From Pseudomonadota bacterium (lineage in GTDB: Bacteria > Pseudomonadota > Gammaproteobacteria > Xanthomonadales > Xanthomonadaceae), in NCBI GenBank assembly GCA_023386795.1, contig JAEWJB010000082.1, positions 1-16,207 on the forward strand: 16,207 nt of DNA, written 5' to 3'. The position numbers were made by a program, and so were the translations under genes. Below the pieces are notes generated by a model that saw nothing but the letters and a program-made list of their open reading frames with translations, ran no database searches and was not told where the DNA came from. Position 1 is the first letter of the stretch, and each line of letters begins with the position of its first letter. Below are positions 4,974 through 13,143 of the stretch, in pieces.

Positions 4974-6902
4974 ATGTTAGATAAACGAATGGAGAATCTA
5001 TTTAATTTATTATCAGAAGAAGAGTATAAAACTGCAGAAAGCTTTTCAGAAAAGATTAATTTAAGTAGTAAAACCATAAGAACTCTGTTGAAAAAATTAG
5101 ATGAAAGTTTAATAGGTAATGGTGCACACATAATATCAAAAAGTGGATATGGATATAAATTAGTTGTTGAGGATTCAGAAAAAATCAAGCGATTCAAATT
5201 ATTACACCATAATCCCTGTTTACCTGAAACCTCTGAAGAACGTATTCAGTTTTTATTAGAATATCTTTTAAATAATAAAAGTTATATAAAAATAGAAACT
5301 TTAAGTGAAATGCTATTTGTATCTAAAAAAACTTTAGCTCAGGATTTAAAAGAAGCTGAAAAGGTAATGAAAAAATATAATTTATCAATTGAAAGAAAGC
5401 CTTATCATGGAGTTAAGGTTCTTGGAGAAGAGTTTGACTTAAGATTATGTATTGCAGGATGTGCAGCAAAAAAAGTTAACTTTAATTTAACTGAGGAGAA
5501 TGAAATAAATGACGAATTAAAAGAAATAGCTGAACTTATTATTGAAGCTATGGAGTATAAAGATTTTAAAATGTCTGATGTTTCATTTCAAAACTTAATA
5601 ATTCATATTCATATAGCAATAAAACGTATCCAAGAAAATAATTATATTCCTACTGTAAATAATCAGTTAGGTGAATTAGTTGGAGATGTGGAGATGCAAA
5701 TTGCTAAATATTGTGCCGAAAGTATTAGTAAGAGATTTCGTGTAGAATTTCCAAAGTCAGAAATAGAGTATATTGCTGTACATTTGGCAGGGAAAAAAAT
5801 GCTAGACTTCTTTAGTAATGATGGAAAAGAGAATTTGGTTATAGACCAAGAGATAAACAATGTTGTCAATGAAATGTTACAAACGGTTTATGAAGCTTTC
5901 AAGTTTGATTTTAGAAATGATTTAGAGTTAATTATGCTTCTAGGTCAACATTTGGTTCCATTAAAGGTTCGTATGAAATTCGATATGCAGATGAGAAATC
6001 CATTGTTAAAGGATATTAAGGAGCGTCTTAGTTTTTCATATGCAATGGCAGCTCAGGCATGTACCGTAATAACTAGACATTATGGAAAAATCTTAAAGGA
6101 TGATGAAATTGGATATATAGCTTTAAGCATAGCATTAGCTTTAGAGAGACAGAGAACAAAGGTAGATAAAAAGAATATCCTATTAGTTTGTTCTTCTGGC
6201 AAAGGAAGTGCACAATTATTAGTTTATAAACTTCAAGAAGCCTTTTCAGAGTACATCAACAAAATAGAAACTTGTGATGTAAGAAGTCTTAATAAATATG
6301 ATTTTAAGGATATTAATTATGTTTTTACAACTGTGCCTATTTTATCAAAAGTACCTGTACCAATACAGCAAGTAGAATATTTTTTGGATTCTAAAGACTT
6401 AAAAGCAATGGAAAAGATTTTTCACTCAGATAAAGTAAGTTATATTTCTGAATACTATAGCAAAGATCTATTTCTTACAGATGTTGAGTTAGAAACAAAA
6501 GAAGATGTTTTGAAGCTTATGTGTAGCCACATAAAGAAGTATAAGGATATTCCAAGTAATTTTTATAAAGCTGTACTAAAAAGAGAAAAATTAGCAAAAA
6601 CAGAGTTTGGAAACTTAGTAGCTATGCCTCACCCTAATATAGCAATTACAAAAGAAACTTTTGTATGTGTATGTATACTAAAAAATCCAATTAAATGGGA
6701 TGAAGGTTTAGTACAAATTATATTTTTGATTTCAATTGAAAATATGCGCAATAAAAATCTGCAATTTTTTTATAAAATCACTTCAAAGCTATTATTAAAC
6801 AAACAATATATTAATGAATTAATTAAAAAGAAGGATTTTCAGTTATTGCAGGATTTACTTAGAAAAATAGAAAAAGACATGGAGGATGAGAATAATGGAT
6901 GA
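4974..6902 (+). CDS. LicR/BglG-type PTS-regulated transcriptional activator
   Basis: This 642-residue protein matches the length and order of LicR-type activators: an N-terminal helix-turn-helix (about 10-65), a second HTH/Mga-like domain (about 88-150), PRD1 (about 180-285), PRD2 (about 295-395), a PTS IIB-like domain (about 400-485) and a PTS IIA-like domain (about 500-640). Phosphorylatable residues visible are H213 (or H211) and H270 in PRD1, H326 in PRD2, C406 in LVCSSGKGSAQ, and H553 in AMPHPN. The second PRD2 position, histidine in B. subtilis LicR, is serine here (S385 in YIALSIALALER). Such proteins activate beta-glucoside operons and are controlled by phosphorylation from HPr and the cognate IIB. 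ATG 4974 follows AGAAAGGAG. Its end overlaps the IIA gene by 8 nt, so the two are translationally coupled. Confidence 0.9.
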   Translation: MLDKRMENLFNLLSEEEYKTAESFSEKINLSSKTIRTLLKKLDESLIGNGAHIISKSGYGYKLVVEDSEKIKRFKLLHHNPCLPETSEERIQFLLEYLLNNKSYIKIETLSEMLFVSKKTLAQDLKEAEKVMKKYNLSIERKPYHGVKVLGEEFDLRLCIAGCAAKKVNFNLTEENEINDELKEIAELIIEAMEYKDFKMSDVSFQNLIIHIHIAIKRIQENNYIPTVNNQLGELVGDVEMQIAKYCAESISKRFRVEFPKSEIEYIAVHLAGKKMLDFFSNDGKENLVIDQEINNVVNEMLQTVYEAFKFDFRNDLELIMLLGQHLVPLKVRMKFDMQMRNPLLKDIKERLSFSYAMAAQACTVITRHYGKILKDDEIGYIALSIALALERQRTKVDKKNILLVCSSGKGSAQLLVYKLQEAFSEYINKIETCDVRSLNKYDFKDINYVFTTVPILSKVPVPIQQVEYFLDSKDLKAMEKIFHSDKVSYISEYYSKDLFLTDVELETKEDVLKLMCSHIKKYKDIPSNFYKAVLKREKLAKTEFGNLVAMPHPNIAITKETFVCVCILKNPIKWDEGLVQIIFLISIENMRNKNLQFFYKITSKLLLNKQYINELIKKKDFQLLQDLLRKIEKDMEDENNG

Positions 6903-7218
6903 AGATAAATACAGTAAAATTTTCGAGTTAATATTAAATGCAGGAAATTCAAAATCCCAATCTTTATTAGCACTTGAAGCTGCAAGAAATTTTGATTTTG
7001 AAGAAGTAGACAAATGTTTAGAAGAAGCAGAAAAGGAATTAAGGGCAGCTCATAAGGCACAGATAAGTATGATACATCAAGAAGCTCAAGGAATTCCGGT
7101 TGAAACTAATATTATATTAGTACATGCCCAAGATCATCTAACAATGGCAATGATGGCAAAAGATTTTGCAGATGAATTTGTAAATATATATAAAATACTT
7201 AAGGAATTAAAAAAGTAA
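6895..7218 (+). CDS. PTS Lac/cellobiose-family IIA component
   Basis: The 107-residue protein is the phosphocarrier IIA of the lactose/cellobiose PTS family. It accepts phosphate from HPr and passes it to IIB. The family signature LVHAQDHLTMAM is at 75-86; H77 is the expected phosphorylation site and D80 the metal-binding aspartate of the trimer. ATG 6895 is chosen because GGAGG (6881-6885) lies 9 nt upstream; the in-frame ATG at 6886 directly abuts that site. The gene overlaps the stop of the activator gene by 8 nt. The IIB and IIC genes follow, giving a complete split transporter. Confidence 0.92.
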   Translation: MDEDKYSKIFELILNAGNSKSQSLLALEAARNFDFEEVDKCLEEAEKELRAAHKAQISMIHQEAQGIPVETNIILVHAQDHLTMAMMAKDFADEFVNIYKILKELKK

Positions 7219-7268
7219 AATTTAAAAAACTTTATCTTATGACAAATTAAGAAAGGTAGGTAATTATT

Positions 7269-7574
7269 ATGAGAATAATGTTAGCATGTTGTGCAGGTAT
7301 ATCCACAAGTTTAGTTGTCACAAAAATGCAAGAGGCAGCGAAAGAACAAGGGAAAGAATATAAAATCTGGGCAGTAGACCAAAAACAAATTGAGGAGGAA
7401 CTAGGTAATTTTGATGTTTTATTACTTGGACCTCAAATAAGACACGTTCTAAGAAAAGCAACCAAAATAGTTGGAGATATGGCTCCAATTGCAATAATCG
7501 ATTCTAGAGCTTATGGAAGATGCGATGGAGAAGCTGTATTAGAGCAAGCTGAATCTTTAGTTGGAGGTAAGTAA
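7269..7574 (+). CDS. PTS Lac/cellobiose-family IIB component
   Basis: The 101-residue cytoplasmic protein takes phosphate from IIA and gives it to the sugar bound at IIC. The phosphocysteine loop is MLACCAGISTSL at the N-terminus. By alignment with ChbB-type proteins (LFCSAGMSTS) the reactive residue is C7, with a second cysteine directly after it. The LLLGPQIRH stretch in the middle is also typical of this family. ATG 7269 follows AAAGGTAGG at a normal distance. A 50-nt gap separates it from IIA, and only 3 nt separate it from IIC. The same IIB probably also dephosphorylates the LicR-like activator when sugar is present. Confidence 0.92.
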   Translation: MRIMLACCAGISTSLVVTKMQEAAKEQGKEYKIWAVDQKQIEEELGNFDVLLLGPQIRHVLRKATKIVGDMAPIAIIDSRAYGRCDGEAVLEQAESLVGGK

Positions 7575-7577
7575 ACT

Positions 7578-8879
7578 ATGTCAAAATTACTTAATAGATT
7601 TGAAGATGTTTTACTTAATATTGCCGAAAGTGTAGATGATAATAAGTATTTAAGTAGTATAAAAAATGCATTTACAATTTTTATGCCATTTGTAATAGTA
7701 GGTTCCTTTGCAACTTTATTCAACACATTCCTTACAAGTCCAACAACTGGACTTGCAAAATGGATACCTGCTTTAGAGAAAATAAAGCCAGCATTTACAG
7801 CAGTGAATTTTGCTACTATGTCATTTATGACAATACCAATTATATTTTTGATTGCAATGAAGCTTGCAAAATACAATAAGGTTCCAGAATATATAACTGG
7901 GGTTATTGCAGTTGCAGCATATATAGCAGTAATACCAGAAGTTGTTACAGTAGTTATAGATAAAGCAACAGGAACTGCTGCAGGTATTCCTGGAAGTGCA
8001 TTAGGTGCTCAAGGTTTATTTACCGGAATGATATTAGCAATTTTAGTAACAGAATTATTTAGTATGTTAACTAAAATAAAAGCTATTAAAATTAAAATGC
8101 CACCTTCTGTACCAACAGCTATTTCCGATTCCTTTAATGCTTTAATACCAATTATGATAACGTTAATAATAACAGCTCTTATAGGTAATTTATTTTTAAT
8201 GTTAACAGGATCATATTTGAATGATTTCTTCTACAAAATTTTACAAGCACCTTTAGAAGCTATTTTCCAAAGTCCTGCTGGCATAATTGCAATCGTTATA
8301 ATATCACAATTATTCTGGTTTTTAGGAATTCATGGAGGACTTATAATTTCTCCAATTAGAAATCCATTAGTAATGGCAGCAATTGCGGCTAATATTGCTG
8401 CAGTAAATGCAGGAGAAGTAGCTACGCAAGCAGTTACCGCTGGATTCTGGGTATGTTTTGTTATAGCAGGAGGATCTGGAATTACTTTATCTTTAATATT
8501 TGCTATCTTTATGTTTTCAAAGAGAGATGACCACAAAATGATTGCAAAACTTTCATTTCTACCAGGTATTTGTGGTGTAGGAGAACCTATGGTATTTGGA
8601 ATACCATTAGTATTAAATCCAACCTTTGCAATACCATTCATATTTAACTCTGGTATCGCTACAGCTATAGCTTTATTTGCAACTAAAATCGGATTTTTAG
8701 CATGTAGTACTGTAGATGCTCCGTTTGGTTTACCAATTCTAGTTGGGCCATTCATTTCATACGGGGTTCCAGGGATAATAGTTCAAGTTATAATCTTTGC
8801 AGTTTGTACATTAACATGGGCACCATTTGTATTAATGTCTAACAAACAAGCAAATAACGAAGTTATAAAAGAAGCATAA
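7578..8879 (+). CDS. PTS cellobiose-family IIC permease
   Basis: The 433-residue protein is a multi-span membrane transporter of the CelB/LacE family, with about ten hydrophobic segments. It moves the sugar while it is phosphorylated by IIB. Family motifs seen are GIHGGLIISP (250-259), with H252 in the conserved GIHG position, and GVGEPMVFGIPLVLNP (333-348), with E336, the expected sugar-binding glutamate. The second motif is usually INEP; here it is VGEP. GGAGG (7563-7567) inside the end of the IIB gene serves ATG 7578. The substrate is probably cellobiose or another beta-glucoside, judging from the GH1 enzyme and LicR-like regulator, but chitobiose or an aryl-glucoside cannot be excluded. 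Confidence 0.92.
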   Translation: MSKLLNRFEDVLLNIAESVDDNKYLSSIKNAFTIFMPFVIVGSFATLFNTFLTSPTTGLAKWIPALEKIKPAFTAVNFATMSFMTIPIIFLIAMKLAKYNKVPEYITGVIAVAAYIAVIPEVVTVVIDKATGTAAGIPGSALGAQGLFTGMILAILVTELFSMLTKIKAIKIKMPPSVPTAISDSFNALIPIMITLIITALIGNLFLMLTGSYLNDFFYKILQAPLEAIFQSPAGIIAIVIISQLFWFLGIHGGLIISPIRNPLVMAAIAANIAAVNAGEVATQAVTAGFWVCFVIAGGSGITLSLIFAIFMFSKRDDHKMIAKLSFLPGICGVGEPMVFGIPLVLNPTFAIPFIFNSGIATAIALFATKIGFLACSTVDAPFGLPILVGPFISYGVPGIIVQVIIFAVCTLTWAPFVLMSNKQANNEVIKEA

Positions 8880-8901
8880 AATTATAAATAAGAGATAATT
8901 T

Positions 8902-8943
8902 AATCCCAGCTAAGTTTAAGAAATTGACTTGCTGGGATTTTTA
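8902..8943 (+). terminator. Intrinsic terminator of the PTS operon
   Basis: AATCCCAGC (8902-8910) pairs perfectly with GCTGGGATT (8931-8939), with an inner AAGT/ACTT helix, and is followed by a T run. It lies 22 nt after the stop of the IIC gene. Confidence 0.85.
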
Positions 8944-9044
8944 ATAACTCTAAAATAGAGTGTACCTATTCATCCATAGTAATCTACAACATTTTTTATT
9001 TTATTATCTCTTGTAAGTTTTCTAAAAATGTTATACGATATTAA

Positions 9045-9058
9045 TGTAAGCGATTACT
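9045..9058 (+). promoter_or_regulatory. Candidate CcpA catabolite-responsive element (cre)
   Basis: TGTAAGCGATTACT matches the Bacillus-type cre consensus TGWAANCGNTNWCA at every position except the last. It lies 24-37 bp upstream of the hydrolase start codon, just after a possible -10 box (TATACG near 9032-9037), a location suited to repression by glucose. Confidence 0.4.
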
Positions 9059-9081
9059 TTCATATTTTAGGAGGGATAAAT

Positions 9082-9978
9082 ATGGTCAACTTTCTTGAAT
9101 TTAAAAAAGTAACTTTATCAAATGGAGAAACACTGTCATATAGGGAAGAGGGAACAGGAGAGAAAAATATACTGCTTATCCATGGTAACATGTCTTCATC
9201 AAAACACTGGGATATTCTCGTAGATGAACTTAAAGATAAGTACAAAATAATTGCAGTTGATATGCGAGGATTTGGAGAATCTAGTTATAATACACCCATT
9301 AATTCACTAAATGATTTTGCAAAAGACATTGAAGAACTTTTGGACATTATAGGAATCAGTTCATGTTCAGCTATTGGTTGGTCAACAGGTGGTGGTGTTG
9401 CTTTGGAGTTAGCAGCTAATTGTCCAGAAAAAATAGAAAAAGTAGTCTTATTAGAGTCTGTAGGGGTTAAAGGGTATCCTATATATAAAAAGGATTCTAG
9501 TGGACAGGCTACGAACGTATTATTAAAAACTAAAGAAGAAATTGCAGAAGATCCAGTGCAAGTTAAGCCTGTATTAGATGCTTTAAAGGATAGAAATAAA
9601 GAATTCTATAAAGCCGTATGGAATGCTGCTATTTATACACATAATAGACCAAAAGATGAAAAATATAATGAATACTTAGAGGACATGCTAACTCAGAGAA
9701 ATTTAGTTGATGTAGATTATGCTTTGGCACATTTTAATATGACTAATGAAAGTAATGGAGTTGAAGAAGGTAGTAATAAATGCTCCCTTGTAAAGGCTGA
9801 GGTTTTGATAATGCAAGGGGATAGAGATTATGTAGTTCCGTTATACATGGCTGAAGATATAAATAAATATATTGAGAATTCAAAATTAGTTTTATTAAAG
9901 GATTCAGGACATTCACCAATGATTGATAATTTTAAAGCAGTTGTGAATGCAATAATTGAATTTATACCAAGCAAATAA
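9082..9978 (+). CDS. Alpha/beta-fold hydrolase
   Basis: The 298-residue soluble protein has a complete alpha/beta-hydrolase core. The oxyanion motif HGNMSSSKHW starts at H34. The nucleophile elbow is GWSTGG with S101, the acid is D249 in GDRDYVVP, and the histidine is H277 in DSGHSPM. A lid region lies between about 130 and 225. Substrate is unknown; esters, lactones, thioesters or carbon-carbon bonds are all possible in this fold. ATG 9082 is chosen because AGGAGGG (9070-9076) sits 5-6 nt upstream; the in-frame extension to 9028 has no ribosome site. The gene is a single transcription unit between two terminators, with a candidate cre site in its leader, so it may be under glucose control. 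Nothing ties it firmly to the PTS locus or to the downstream ABC operon. Confidence 0.85.
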   Translation: MVNFLEFKKVTLSNGETLSYREEGTGEKNILLIHGNMSSSKHWDILVDELKDKYKIIAVDMRGFGESSYNTPINSLNDFAKDIEELLDIIGISSCSAIGWSTGGGVALELAANCPEKIEKVVLLESVGVKGYPIYKKDSSGQATNVLLKTKEEIAEDPVQVKPVLDALKDRNKEFYKAVWNAAIYTHNRPKDEKYNEYLEDMLTQRNLVDVDYALAHFNMTNESNGVEEGSNKCSLVKAEVLIMQGDRDYVVPLYMAEDINKYIENSKLVLLKDSGHSPMIDNFKAVVNAIIEFIPSK

Positions 9979-10012
9979 GTGAATCAAAATTTAAAATATA
10001 AGAAATTTTTAG

Positions 10013-10050
10013 TAGGAGTTTGAACTAATATTCAGGCTCCTATTTGTTTT
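10013..10050 (+). terminator. Intrinsic terminator of the hydrolase gene
   Basis: TAGGAGTTTGAA (10013-10024) pairs with TTCAGGCTCCTA (10031-10042), including two G-T wobble pairs, and is followed by TTTGTTTT. Confidence 0.75.
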
Positions 10051-10059
10051 AAAAAAGTT

Positions 10060-10092
10060 AAAGAAAATTTAATAGTTTATCAAATTTTCTTT
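10060..10092. repeat. A/T-rich inverted repeat upstream of the KAS III operon
   Basis: AAAGAAAATTT (10060-10070) and AAATTTTCTTT (10082-10092) are perfect 11-bp inverted arms around 11 bp. It lies between the hydrolase terminator and the next promoter. It may be an operator or structural DNA; no function is evident. Confidence 0.4.
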
Positions 10093-10139
10093 CTAAAAAA
10101 TGCATTTTCAAGAATAATCAGAAAATTCAAAAACTAATA

Positions 10140-10169
10140 TTGACAGCTGTATAAGAAAATGTTTACAAT
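10140..10169 (+). promoter_or_regulatory. Promoter of the KAS III / ABC transporter operon
   Basis: A perfect -35 box TTGACA (10140-10145) is followed after 18 bp by TACAAT (10164-10169). The -10 box lies inside the first palindrome of the operator, so binding there would block RNA polymerase. Confidence 0.65.
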
Positions 10170-10192
10170 TGAATTGTAAGTAAATACTTACA
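10163..10192. promoter_or_regulatory. Two overlapping palindromic operators
   Basis: TTACAAT-TGA-ATTGTAA (10163-10179) and TGTAAGTA-AA-TACTTACA (10175-10192) are both perfect palindromes and share TGTAA. They cover the -10 box and the predicted transcription start. The size and shape suit a TetR-family dimer, or two dimers on opposite faces. The regulator is not encoded in this window. Confidence 0.55.
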
Positions 10193-10220
10193 TTCTATAT
10201 CATTGGAATGGAGGATTAAT

Positions 10221-11240
10221 ATGAACAGTGTAGGAATAGTAGGACTGGGGCTTTATATACCAGAAACTAAGATGACAGCTAAGGAGATTTCTGAAGCAAC
10301 AAATGGTATTTGGAGTGAAGAAGCTGTAATAAAAAAATTAGGAATAGTAGAAAAAACTATACCAGGAGAAGATGATGGAACTCAAGAGATGGGAGTAAGG
10401 GCTGCTTTTGATGCATTAAAAGATGCTAATATATCTCCAGAAGAAATAGATGTAATCTTATGTATGGGAGAGGAATGGAAGGAATATCCCCTTACCACAT
10501 CAGCTCTTTACATACAAGGAAAGATTGGCGCAAAAAACGCATGGGGAATAGATATTCAAAATAGATGTTGCACAACAGTATCAGCTTTAAAGATAGCTAA
10601 AGATATGCTATTAGCAGATGATTCAATAAATACTGTCATGATAGTTGGAGGATATAGAAACGGTGATTTTGTTGATTATTCAGATTCAAATATGTCAATG
10701 ATGTACAACCTGTCAGCAGGCGGTGGAGCAATTATATTAAAGAAAAATTCAGGTAAAAATATTGTACTTGGTTCACATGTAAAAGCCGATGGAACTTTTG
10801 CAAGAGATGCAGGAGTTGAAATAGGGGGAATTGAGAAGCCTTTTAATGAATCAAATGTTTTGGAAGGATATAAATCACTTAGGTTAATGGATGCTAAACA
10901 CATGAAAGATGGACTAAATGAAGTTTCAATGCCTAATTGGTTTGAATGTATTGATAAAGCTTTAGAAAAATCAGGTTTAAGAAGAGACGATATAGATTAT
11001 CTTGCAGTTTTGCATTTTAAAAAATCTATGCACGACTTTATGTTAAAAGAACTGGGACTACAAGAAGAACAATCAATTTACTTATCTGATTATGGTCATA
11101 TGGGACAAGTAGATCAGATACTTTCATTAAAACTTGCACTAAAAGAAGGAAAGGTAAAAGATGGATCAGTAGTACTTATGATAGCAGCTGGAATAGGTTA
11201 TGTATGGTCAGCAAACGTAATTAAATGGGGAGAGTGTTAA
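10221..11240 (+). CDS. Atypical KAS III-like / HMG-CoA-synthase-fold thiolase-superfamily enzyme
   Basis: The 339-residue protein has the length and thiolase fold layout of 3-oxoacyl-ACP synthase III (FabH). Its N-terminus is VGIVGLGLYIPE. By alignment with FabH (DVAAACAGF), the nucleophile is C116 in DIQNRCCTTVSAL, with a second cysteine directly after it. H265 in VLHFKKSM takes the catalytic histidine position. The FabH asparagine (HGNTSAAS) is replaced by H293 in YGHMGQVDQ. E84 or E85 (MGEEW) falls near the glutamate of HMG-CoA synthase. This suggests acyl-thioester condensation or cleavage other than fatty-acid initiation. ATG 10221 follows GGAGG; a TTG at 10203 lacks a site. It is the first gene of an operon with a Liv-type importer and a CoA-transferase, which points to catabolism. 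The exact reaction is unknown. Confidence 0.75.
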   Translation: MNSVGIVGLGLYIPETKMTAKEISEATNGIWSEEAVIKKLGIVEKTIPGEDDGTQEMGVRAAFDALKDANISPEEIDVILCMGEEWKEYPLTTSALYIQGKIGAKNAWGIDIQNRCCTTVSALKIAKDMLLADDSINTVMIVGGYRNGDFVDYSDSNMSMMYNLSAGGGAIILKKNSGKNIVLGSHVKADGTFARDAGVEIGGIEKPFNESNVLEGYKSLRLMDAKHMKDGLNEVSMPNWFECIDKALEKSGLRRDDIDYLAVLHFKKSMHDFMLKELGLQEEQSIYLSDYGHMGQVDQILSLKLALKEGKVKDGSVVLMIAAGIGYVWSANVIKWGEC

Positions 11241-11243
11241 CGT

Positions 11244-12119
11244 ATGGATACATTTTTTCAAATATTCTTTAGTAGTTTAGAAACTGGAAGTGTTTATGCC
11301 CTAGCTGCCCTTGGAATAATAATAATCTTTAGAACAAGTAGAACTACTAACTTTGCACAAGGTTCCATAGGAATGTTTAATGCCTTTGCTGCAACATTTG
11401 CACTTATTCATATGGGTCTACCAGCATGGGCATCCGCTATAGTTGGAATGATTGCTGCATTTACATCTGGGGTATTAGTAGATATTATTATTATCAGAAA
11501 AGCTAAAAAAACATCCCCAGTAGGAAAACAAATCATAACCTTTGGAATAATAATGCTTTTTCTTGGTATTGCACCAATGATATTTGGATCAACTCCTTTA
11601 AATTTTCCTAAGTTTATAGAAAGTGGAACAGTAAGTATATTGGGAGCATCTATATCTTACAATGCATTATTAAACATATCAGTTGGATTAATAATAATGT
11701 CAGTACTATTTTATTTTTTGCAAAATACAAAATGGGGACTTGCAGTAAGAGTTACAGCTTCTAATGAGCAAACAGCAAGACTTATGGGGGTTCCAACATC
11801 TTTAGTAACCATGGGAGCTTGGGCAATTGCAGCAGCCTTAGGAACACTAGCAGCACTTATGCTTGCACCAGCTATCACTGTAAACGTATCAATGATGGAT
11901 AATGTACAAACTAATGCACTTATAGCTTGTGTACTTGGAGGATTTCAAACCTTTTATGGACCTGTTCTTGGTGCTTATATAATCGGACTTTTTAGAAATA
12001 TACTTATATATTATGTTTCATCAACTTGGGGAGAACCTATACTATTTACTTTAATCTTGCTATTTATAGTCATAAGACCAAATGGAATAATAGGAAAGAA
12101 AATAATAAAGAAGGTATAG
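11244..12119 (+). CDS. livH: Branched-chain amino-acid-type ABC transporter permease (LivH family)
   Basis: The 291-residue membrane protein is the first of two permeases of a Liv-type importer. It has about eight hydrophobic spans. Family features include the early LETGSVYALAALGIIIIFRTS stretch and the cytoplasmic loop VRVTASNEQTARLMGVP, which contacts the ATPases, and it ends with VIRPNGIIGKK. It begins 3 nt after the KAS III stop, with GGGGAGAG (11228-11235) as ribosome site, so it is in the same operon. The gene symbol marks family only. Transported compounds of this family include amino acids, urea, amides and aromatic or short carboxylates, and the neighbours suggest something that is later joined to CoA. 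Confidence 0.88.
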   Translation: MDTFFQIFFSSLETGSVYALAALGIIIIFRTSRTTNFAQGSIGMFNAFAATFALIHMGLPAWASAIVGMIAAFTSGVLVDIIIIRKAKKTSPVGKQIITFGIIMLFLGIAPMIFGSTPLNFPKFIESGTVSILGASISYNALLNISVGLIIMSVLFYFLQNTKWGLAVRVTASNEQTARLMGVPTSLVTMGAWAIAAALGTLAALMLAPAITVNVSMMDNVQTNALIACVLGGFQTFYGPVLGAYIIGLFRNILIYYVSSTWGEPILFTLILLFIVIRPNGIIGKKIIKKV

Positions 12120-12132
12120 GAGGAGCAAAAAT

Positions 12133-13143
12133 ATGAAGAAACTTTTAGAAAATAGATATAGTAAATATATTCTGCTAGGGATTGTATTAGGGTCATTACC
12201 ATTTTTGCAAGATATGGGTCTTATTAAAAGTTCTACCATCACTACTTTTGGAACAATATTATTTTACGCAATAGTAGCAATAGGGTTAAATGTTCTTTTA
12301 GGATATTCAGGGCTTATATCTTTAGGAACAGCAGGATTTATGGGGCTAGGAGCTTACTTATCTGCATACCTGACTCAAGATTTAAAGTTACCTTTTTTAT
12401 TATCACTTATAATATCAATACTTGTACCTCTAATAATAGGGCTTGTAATAGGTCTTGTATCATTAAGGATTTCAGGAATGTATTTGGCAATAGCAACCTT
12501 AGCAGTATCAGAGATATTTAAAAAGATATTTATAGAATTTGACAATATAACAGGAGGCTTTTCAGGAAAAAAAGCAGCTTATCCAGAAATTTTTGGGTTT
12601 CATTTTAATAGAGATACAAGCTTTATATTAATTGTTGTTATATTGATTTTAGTTATGATACTTACAGATAATTTTATACATTCATCAACAGGTAGAGCAC
12701 TTTTAACCATGAGGGCTAGTGAGGCAGCAGCTCAAGCTATGGGAATAAATTTATTAAAATATAAGCTTACAGCATTTGCAATTGCAACAGTATATGCATC
12801 TTTAGGGGGAGTTTTATATGTTCATTTTATAAGATTTTCTTATCCAGCTACATGGAATTTACTTTTATCTCTACAAATACTTGCAGTAATAGTTATTGGT
12901 GGTTTAAGAACTATTACAGGTCCAATTGTAGGCTCAATAATCGTTTTCGGAGTTCCAGAACTAATATTAAAGCAGTTACCTGTTATAGGAAGTATAGATG
13001 GACTTGCTTATGTATTCACCGGAGTTTTAATAATAATTGTAATACTATTTTATCCACATGGATTGGTTTATATAGGTAAAGACATTAAAAACTATATTAA
13101 TAAAAAGAAGGTGAAGGTAAATGAGCTTAATGCAGACGCTTAA
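12133..13143 (+). CDS. livM: Branched-chain amino-acid-type ABC transporter permease (LivM family)
   Basis: The 336-residue protein is the second permease. It shows the family core AIGLNVLLGYSGLISLG at about 51-67, the coupling loop GRALLTMRASEAAAQAMGIN, and VIGGLRTITGPIVG near the C-terminus. About nine or ten hydrophobic segments are present. AGGAGG (12118-12123) precedes ATG 12133 after a 13-nt gap from livH. The end overlaps the next ATPase gene by 23 nt, which implies coupled translation. LivH and LivM are expected to form the membrane heterodimer. Confidence 0.88.
   Translation: MKKLLENRYSKYILLGIVLGSLPFLQDMGLIKSSTITTFGTILFYAIVAIGLNVLLGYSGLISLGTAGFMGLGAYLSAYLTQDLKLPFLLSLIISILVPLIIGLVIGLVSLRISGMYLAIATLAVSEIFKKIFIEFDNITGGFSGKKAAYPEIFGFHFNRDTSFILIVVILILVMILTDNFIHSSTGRALLTMRASEAAAQAMGINLLKYKLTAFAIATVYASLGGVLYVHFIRFSYPATWNLLLSLQILAVIVIGGLRTITGPIVGSIIVFGVPELILKQLPVIGSIDGLAYVFTGVLIIIVILFYPHGLVYIGKDIKNYINKKKVKVNELNADA

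Noticed and set aside
8330..8755. 141-codon leftward open frame inside the IIC gene
   Set aside because: It is antisense to a well-supported membrane protein, proline- and alanine-rich, and has no ribosome site; a shadow of the codon pattern.
10175..10192. cre site for CcpA
   Set aside because: The palindrome lacks the central CG required by the cre consensus and fits a TetR-type operator better.
12852..13079. 75-codon rightward frame within livM
   Set aside because: Frame-shifted reading of the permease, with no ribosome site and no recognisable domain.
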